Made by a program: the position numbers and the translations under genes. From an uncultured Clostridia bacterium (GTDB lineage: Bacteria; Bacillota; Clostridia; Christensenellales; Borkfalkiaceae), in the NCBI GenBank assembly GCA_947629605.1, contig CANREK010000044.1, positions 1 to 9,216 on the forward strand: DNA of 9,216 nt. Reading direction: 5' to 3'. Numbering within the stretch: position 1 is the first letter of the stretch; the number at the start of each line of letters is the position of its first letter. Positions 6,335-9,216 of this stretch are shown piece by piece. The notes under the pieces are model-generated. The model had not been told where the DNA came from. It made no database searches and was given only the letters and a program-made list of their open reading frames with translations.

Positions 6335-6410
6335 GCGTTATTGAAAGGACAATAAGCGCGAGGTATCGCGCAAATTGGGTGCGCTTAGGCAGGGAGACCC
6401 TGCCACGCGC
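6335..6410. repeat. Cluster of three short hairpins
   Basis: Three consecutive inverted repeats are visible. TTATTG/CAATAA (6338-6343 with 6350-6355, six-base loop) extends by three more pairs if one base is bulged. GCGCGA/TCGCGC (6356-6361 with 6366-6371) has a four-base loop. GGCAGGG/CCCTGCC (6388-6394 with 6398-6404) has a three-base loop, flanked by a further GCGC/GCGC pair (6381-6384 with 6407-6410). The first two share a boundary. No T-tract follows any of them. Whether they are part of the neighbouring palindromic repeat or a separate structured RNA cannot be decided from one copy. Confidence 0.65.
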
Positions 6411-6425
6411 AGGGAGTGGGAAGGA

Positions 6426-6530
6426 CACCCCCTCACCCGCTACGCGGGAGCTCCCCCTCGAGGGGGAGCCAAGACTTGCCCACCCCTTGAGGGGTGGGTG
6501 TCACGAGCAACGCGAGTGACGGAAGGGGTG
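6426..6530. repeat. Palindromic intergenic repeat, copy A (MITE/REP-like)
   Basis: The element is bounded by CACCCC (6426-6431) and its inverse GGGGTG (6525-6530), extendable to seven pairs with A6425 and T6531. Inside are CCCGC-TAC-GCGGG (6436-6448), a perfect 20-bp palindrome made of GCTCCCCCTC and its inverse (6450-6469), and CCCACCCC-TTGA-GGGGTGGG (6479-6498). A GTCAC/GTGAC stem (6500-6504 with 6516-6520) follows. The right part matches a second copy at 8239-8288. Elements of this style, with CCCCTTGGGG-like palindromes followed by a GTGACGGA-type end, are familiar from intergenic regions of Clostridia. That family comparison is from memory. No target-site duplication is evident. Confidence 0.75.
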
Positions 6531-6592
6531 TTATGTCCCATCCTTGGGGGGGCGGGGACGCCTCTCCCAAAACGAACGATTAAGGAGACAAT

Positions 6593-7225
6593 ATGAAACT
6601 CATTCTTCTCGGCGCACCGGGCGCGGGAAAGGGCACGCAGGCGACCAAGATCGCCGAACGCTACGGCATCGTTCACATCTCCACGGGGGACATCTTCCGC
6701 GCGAACATCAAGAACGGTACCGAAATCGGCCTCCTCGCCAAGTCGTACACCGACAGCGGTAAGCTCGTTCCCGACGAAGTGACGGTCGCCATCGTCAAGG
6801 ACAGACTGACGTGGGATGACTGCAAAAACGGTTATCTCCTCGACGGTTTCCCCCGCAACCTCTATCAAGCCGAAGCGCTCGACACGTTTGCGAACATCGA
6901 CGGCGTCGTCAACATCAACATCGACCCCAATCTCCTGATGGACCGCCTCTGCGGCCGCAGAGTGTGCCGTGAGTGCGGCGAGAGCTATCACGTCTCCACG
7001 CTGAACGGCGTGACCACCTGCGCAAGGTGCGGCGGCGAGCTCTACCAGAGAAAGGACGACAATCCCGAAACGGTCGGCGAGCGTCTTGCCGTCTACAACG
7101 AACAGACGGCGCCCCTCATCGACTATTACGGCAAGAAAGGGCTCATCCTCAACTTCACGGGCAGCGAGGCTCCCGCGGATGTCCTGTTCGGGGAGATCGT
7201 CAAAGTCCTCGACAAACTCCAATGA
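6593..7225 (+). CDS. adk: Adenylate kinase, zinc-lid form
   Basis: Adk converts ATP plus AMP to two ADP in the cytosol and balances the adenylate pool. The 210-residue product starts with MKLILLGAPGAGKGTQA, whose P-loop GAPGAGKGT is at residues 7-15. The AMP-binding part is at about 30-60 (STGDIFRANIKNGTEIG). DGFPRN lies at 84-89. The lid (about 121-160) has Cys125, Cys128, Cys143 and Cys146, a full four-cysteine zinc site as in Gram-positive long-form enzymes. The later RLAVYNEQTAPLIDYY is typical. The ATG has AAGGAG at a good distance. The stop overlaps the map start. It follows secY as in most Bacillota, but after an unusually long gap. Confidence 0.98.
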   Translation: MKLILLGAPGAGKGTQATKIAERYGIVHISTGDIFRANIKNGTEIGLLAKSYTDSGKLVPDEVTVAIVKDRLTWDDCKNGYLLDGFPRNLYQAEALDTFANIDGVVNINIDPNLLMDRLCGRRVCRECGESYHVSTLNGVTTCARCGGELYQRKDDNPETVGERLAVYNEQTAPLIDYYGKKGLILNFTGSEAPADVLFGEIVKVLDKLQ

Positions 7226-7965
7226 TCCATACCAAGTCGGAGCGGGAGATCGAGCTCATGCGCGAACCCTGCCGCATCGTCAAGGAATGTCTTGAATTCG
7301 TCGGCGAACGCATCACAGCGGGCATGACGACGAAGGAAGTCGATGAACTCGTGTACGGTTTCATCACGGCGAGCGGGGCGGAGCCGAGCTGTCTCGGCTA
7401 CTGCGGATATCCCGCTTCCGCCTGTGTCTCCGTCAACGAGGTCGTCGTGCACGGCATTCCCGACGGACGGGTGATCGAAGAGGGCGACATCGTGAGCGTG
7501 GACCTCTGCGCCTACAAAAACGGGTTTCACGGCGACGGTGCGAGAACGTTCTGCATCGGCAATGTCGGCCCCCAAAAGGAGAAACTCGTGCGCGTCACGC
7601 GGGAGTGCTTCTTCAAGGGCATCGAGGGGCTCAAAGCGGGTACGCCGCTCTACGATATCAGCTATCGGGTACAACAGCATGCCGAGAGCAACGGTCTTTC
7701 CGTCATCCGTTCCTACACGGGACACGGCATCGGCAGAGAAATGCACGAGGATCCCTCCGTTCCCAACTTCGGAAAGAGGGGAACGGGGCCGAGGCTTCCC
7801 GCAAACTGCGTCATCTGCGTCGAGCCGATGATCGCGCTCGGAACTTGGCGGGTCAAGGTCCTCGACGACGGATGGACGGCCGTCATGACGGACGGCAAGA
7901 GCGCAGCGCATTACGAGAACACCCTCGTCATCCGCGAGGACGGCGTGGAGATCTTAACGCTTTAA
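7222..7965 (+). CDS. map: Type I methionine aminopeptidase
   Basis: Map removes the initiator methionine from new proteins at the ribosome. Starting at the ATG that overlaps the adk stop (ATGA), the product is 247 residues, standard for the short type Ia enzyme with no N-terminal zinc extension. All five metal ligands are in place: Asp94 (SVDLCAY), Asp105 (GDGART), His168 (TGHGIGREMHEDP), Glu201 (CVEPMI) and Glu232 (HYENTL). The substrate-contact His77 is in VVVHGIP. The frame is open upstream within adk, but that part has no family match. There is no Shine-Dalgarno near the ATG, so translation most likely depends on ribosomes finishing adk. Confidence 0.97.
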   Translation: MIHTKSEREIELMREPCRIVKECLEFVGERITAGMTTKEVDELVYGFITASGAEPSCLGYCGYPASACVSVNEVVVHGIPDGRVIEEGDIVSVDLCAYKNGFHGDGARTFCIGNVGPQKEKLVRVTRECFFKGIEGLKAGTPLYDISYRVQQHAESNGLSVIRSYTGHGIGREMHEDPSVPNFGKRGTGPRLPANCVICVEPMIALGTWRVKVLDDGWTAVMTDGKSAAHYENTLVIREDGVEILTL

Positions 7966-7975
7966 CGGAGGAGTT

Positions 7976-8197
7976 ATGTCGAAGGACGACGTTATCGAAG
8001 CAGAGGGCAGAGTCATCGAGGCGCTCCCCAACGCGACATTCAAAGTAAAACTTTCCAACGGGCACGTCATCACGGCGTACATCTCGGGGAAATTGAGAAT
8101 GAACTATATCCGCATCATCGAGGGCGACGCAGTTAAGCTCGAAATGAGCCCCTACGATTTAACGAAAGGGCGCATTACTTGGAGATCAAAGAACTGA
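7976..8197 (+). CDS. infA: Translation initiation factor IF-1
   Basis: IF-1 occupies the A site of the 30S subunit during initiation and supports IF-2 and IF-3. The 73-residue product is a single OB-fold (S1-like) domain of typical length: MSKDDVIEAEGRVIEALPN, FKVKLSNGHVITAYISGKLRMNYIRI, then GDAVKLEMSPYDLTKGRITWR. The usual HISGK reads YISGK here, a mild substitution that leaves the rest of the RNA-contact segment intact. The GGAGG at 7967-7971 lies only four bases from the ATG, a short but usable spacing. A palindromic repeat begins directly at the stop codon, separating infA from rpmJ. Confidence 0.97.
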   Translation: MSKDDVIEAEGRVIEALPNATFKVKLSNGHVITAYISGKLRMNYIRIIEGDAVKLEMSPYDLTKGRITWRSKN

Positions 8198-8289
8198 GCC
8201 CCGCCCCCCTACCCCCCTCCCCGAGGAGGGGGCACATGCCTTCCCCCTTGGGGGAAGGTGGCACGGCGCAGCCGTGACGGAAGAGGGGC
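8198..8289. repeat. Palindromic intergenic repeat, copy B (MITE/REP-like)
   Basis: This element starts at the base after the infA stop. It holds CCCCCTCC-CCGA-GGAGGGGG (8213-8232), CCTTCCCCC-TT-GGGGGAAGG (8239-8258) and CACGGC-GCA-GCCGTG (8262-8276). It ends with GACGGAAGAGGGGC, and GCCCC at 8198-8202 is the inverse of GGGGC at 8285-8289. The right half aligns with copy A in order and content: C-run/G-run palindrome, GTG(G/T)CACG, a short stem, then GTGACGGAAG(A)GGG. The left half is shorter and lacks the CCCGC/GCGGG stem. It contains no credible coding frame. Compensating changes in the last stem (a 6-bp stem here, 5 bp in copy A) suggest that structure matters, but two copies are too few to be sure. 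Confidence 0.75.
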
Positions 8290-8331
8290 CGTAGCACAAC
8301 CAAAACGAATATCATTCAGAGGTAACATATC

Positions 8332-8448
8332 ATGAAAGTCAGACCTTCCGTAAAACCTATGTGCGACAAGTGCAAGGTCATCAAGAGAAACGGCAAAGTT
8401 ATGGTCATTTGCTCCAAAAATAAGAGCCATAAGCAAAGACAGGGCTAA
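8332..8448 (+). CDS. rpmJ: 50S ribosomal protein L36, zinc-binding form
   Basis: L36 is the smallest large-subunit protein and binds 23S rRNA with a zinc knuckle. The 38-residue product reads MKVRPSVKPMCDKCKVIKRN then GKVMVICSKNKSHKQRQG. The zinc ligands are Cys11, Cys14, Cys27 and His33, so this is the C+ form. The length is normal. The ribosome binding site is AGAGGTAAC, weaker than that of its neighbours, about eight bases from the ATG. The gene is short and easily missed. It is separated from infA by a palindromic repeat and is followed, only seven bases after its stop, by a strong promoter. Confidence 0.97.
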   Translation: MKVRPSVKPMCDKCKVIKRNGKVMVICSKNKSHKQRQG

Positions 8449-8455
8449 AAAACGA

Positions 8456-8484
8456 TTGACTTGTCAAGAAAAATTTGGTATAAT
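8456..8484 (+). promoter_or_regulatory. Strong sigma-A type promoter upstream of rpsM
   Basis: TTGACT (8456-8461, five of six bases of the -35 consensus) and TATAAT (8479-8484, perfect -10) are separated by exactly 17 bases. A TG one base ahead of the -10 (8476-8477) makes it an extended -10. The expected transcription start is near 8490-8492. The surrounding sequence is A/T-rich, unlike the rest of this GC-rich window. It would give the alpha block (rpsM, rpsK and beyond) its own transcription in addition to read-through from upstream. A small dyad, TTGAC-TT-GTCAA (8456-8467), overlaps the -35. Confidence 0.9.
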
Positions 8485-8490
8485 CAAAAG

Positions 8491-8694
8491 AACGGCAGAA
8501 AAGGCCGTTGTATAAAACCCGCATTTTAAGCTGAATTTCCGCACGGACGTGTGCGGAAAGTCGGCTTGCTTTGCGTCTAAAACCGTACATCGAAAACAAA
8601 CGCACCCCGATAAGGCATTTTCCACTGCCGACGCGGGGAAGGCGATACCATATAAAAATCAAAATTTTTACCGAAAACATGGAGGGTACAATCA
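8491..8694 (+). promoter_or_regulatory. Structured 5' leader of the rpsM (alpha) transcript
   Basis: About 204 non-coding bases lie between the predicted transcription start and rpsM. Stems seen by eye: AACGGC/GCCGTT (8491-8496 with 8504-8509), at the very 5' end. A long stem at 8528-8567 has nine perfect pairs (TTTCCGCAC with GTGCGGAAA), then one mismatch, then seven more pairs including one G-U. TGCGT/ACGCA pairs 8572-8576 with 8600-8604. CCCCG/CGGGG (8605-8609 with 8634-8638) encloses GGCA/TGCC (8614-8617 with 8626-8629). The rpsM ribosome binding site GGAGGG (8681-8686) lies outside these stems. No T-run terminator is present. The leader could be a target for autoregulation by S4 or another protein of the operon, by analogy with the enterobacterial alpha leader, but it has no sequence match that I recognise. 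Confidence 0.6.
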
Positions 8695-9063
8695 ATGGCA
8701 CGTATTGCCGGTGTGGATCTACCGAGAGAAAAGAGAATTGAGATCGGTCTCACCTACATTTACGGAATCGGACTCACCACATCCAAAAAGATCCTTGCGG
8801 AGACGGGCATCAACCCCGACACCCGCGTCAAGGACCTCAACGAGACCGATGTCTCGAAGCTCAGAGAATATATCGACCACCACTACACCGTGGAAGGCGA
8901 ACTCAGGGGCCAAGTGAGTTTGAACATCAAGCGTCTGATGGAGATCGGATGCTATCGCGGCGTTCGCCACAGAAAAGGTCTGCCCGTTCGCGGACAGAGC
9001 ACCAAGCGCAACGCGAGGACCCGCAAGGGACCCCGCCGCACGGTCGCGAACAAGAAGAAGTAA
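8695..9063 (+). CDS. rpsM: 30S ribosomal protein S13
   Basis: S13 lies in the head of the 30S subunit, contacting the P-site tRNA and forming bridges to the 50S central protuberance. The 122-residue product has the standard start MARIAGVDLPREKRIEIGLTYIYGIG. The LLKREYIDH-like helix reads SKLREYIDHHYTVEGELRG. The highly conserved C-terminal block GCYRGVRHRKGLPVRGQSTKRNARTRKGPRRTVANKKK is present, with the basic tail that reaches the tRNA. The Shine-Dalgarno is GGAGGG eight bases before the ATG. An upstream ATG at 8679 overlaps this Shine-Dalgarno and opens only a short out-of-frame peptide, so it was not used. It is the first gene of the alpha block. Confidence 0.97.
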   Translation: MARIAGVDLPREKRIEIGLTYIYGIGLTTSKKILAETGINPDTRVKDLNETDVSKLREYIDHHYTVEGELRGQVSLNIKRLMEIGCYRGVRHRKGLPVRGQSTKRNARTRKGPRRTVANKKK

Positions 9064-9076
9064 GGAGTAAAGACAA

Positions 9077-9216
9077 ATGGCTGAAAAGAAAAAGACAGTT
9101 GCGTCGCGCAAGCGCAAGGAACTGAAAAAAGTCGATAAAGGACAGGTCCATATCCAGTCCACCTTCAATAACACCATCGTCACCTTTACGGACCTGAGCG
9201 GTAACGTCATTTCGTG
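9077..9216 (+). CDS. rpsK: 30S ribosomal protein S11, 5' part only
   Basis: S11 forms part of the 30S platform near the mRNA exit, where the Shine-Dalgarno helix is held. The window ends after 46 complete codons of a protein that is normally about 127-130 residues. The visible part has a basic N-terminal arm (MAEKKKTVASRKRKELKKVDK) followed by the diagnostic block GQVHIQSTFNNTIVTFTDLSGNVIS. The start has AAGGAG at 9062-9067, nine bases upstream, and lies 13 bases after the rpsM stop. In related genomes rpsD, rpoA and rplQ would follow, but they are outside this window. Confidence 0.96.
   Translation, partial: MAEKKKTVASRKRKELKKVDKGQVHIQSTFNNTIVTFTDLSGNVIS

Larger units (their letters stand above)
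6256..6592. other. 337-base non-coding gap between secY and adk
   Basis: This is the longest gene-free stretch in the window. From left to right it holds a perfect 17-bp hairpin (6257-6296), an unstructured-looking spacer, three short hairpins (6335-6410) and a palindromic repeat of about 105 bp (6426-6530). A G/C-rich tail leads into the adk ribosome binding site AAGGAG (6582-6587). Short open frames crossing it lie inside the palindromes and have no ribosome binding site or recognisable product. The best promoter-like pair (TTGAAA at 6341, TATCGC at 6364) is too weak to call. In many Bacillota secY and adk are separated by only tens of bases, so the gap appears expanded. Confidence 0.8.

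Noticed and set aside
6341..6369. Possible promoter for adk (TTGAAA, 17-base spacer, TATCGC)
   Set aside because: The -10 agrees with the consensus only in its first bases and the region lies within hairpins. Read-through from upstream explains adk expression well enough.
6322..6596. Short plus-strand frames across the secY-adk gap
   Set aside because: They read through hairpins and palindromes, have repetitive Arg/Gly/Pro content, lack a Shine-Dalgarno and match no known protein.
6440..7911. Two minus-strand frames of about 260 codons opposite adk and map
   Set aside because: Both are antisense to enzymes with all catalytic residues intact. Long reverse frames are expected where GNC codons dominate, and no ribosome binding site or family motif supports them.
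8198..8289. CRISPR repeats or a riboswitch in the GC-rich gaps
   Set aside because: There is no regular repeat-spacer pattern, and neither gap shows motifs of a riboswitch class that I know. The two copies behave like a dispersed palindromic repeat.
8679..8741. Upstream ATG in the rpsM leader opening a short peptide
   Set aside because: The ATG overlaps the rpsM Shine-Dalgarno, has none of its own, and the frame is short and out of phase with rpsM.

Overview
The window is a continuous, plus-strand stretch of the conserved bacterial ribosomal-protein supercluster: the end of the S10 block, the whole spc block, and the start of the alpha block. The order is rplP (3' part), rpmC, rpsQ, rplN, rplX, rplE, rpsN (zinc form, rpsZ), rpsH, rplF, rplR, rpsE, rpmD, rplO, secY, adk, map, infA, rpmJ, rpsM, rpsK (5' part). 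The adk-map-infA-rpmJ insertion between secY and rpsM, the four-cysteine S14, the zinc-type adenylate kinase lid, the zinc-type L36 and the strong AGGAGG-type ribosome binding sites all point to a Gram-positive (Bacillota) genome, most likely a GC-rich member of the Clostridia. No finer placement is justified from this window.

Layout. Positions 1-4900 hold thirteen ribosomal-protein genes (rplP to rplO) packed with gaps of 0-19 bases or short overlaps, nearly all with a clear Shine-Dalgarno. secY (4933-6255) follows after 32 bases. The first real break is the 337-base gap between secY and adk. It holds a perfect 17-bp hairpin directly behind the secY stop, a run of smaller hairpins, and a roughly 105-bp palindromic repeat. 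adk and map overlap by four bases and infA follows 10 bases later. The 134-base gap between infA and rpmJ holds a second, diverged copy of the palindromic repeat. A strong sigma-A promoter lies just after rpmJ, followed by a structured leader of about 200 bases and then rpsM and rpsK.

Together the genes supply the 30S and 50S subunits, the protein-export channel (SecY), nucleotide balance (Adk), N-terminal methionine removal (Map) and translation initiation (IF-1). The coding content is housekeeping, and I see no novel protein system, phage, CRISPR array or transposase. The material worth a second look is non-coding: the two related palindromic elements, the hairpin behind secY, and the promoter plus structured leader of the alpha block. 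A smaller point is the low-complexity tails on L16, L24 and L5.
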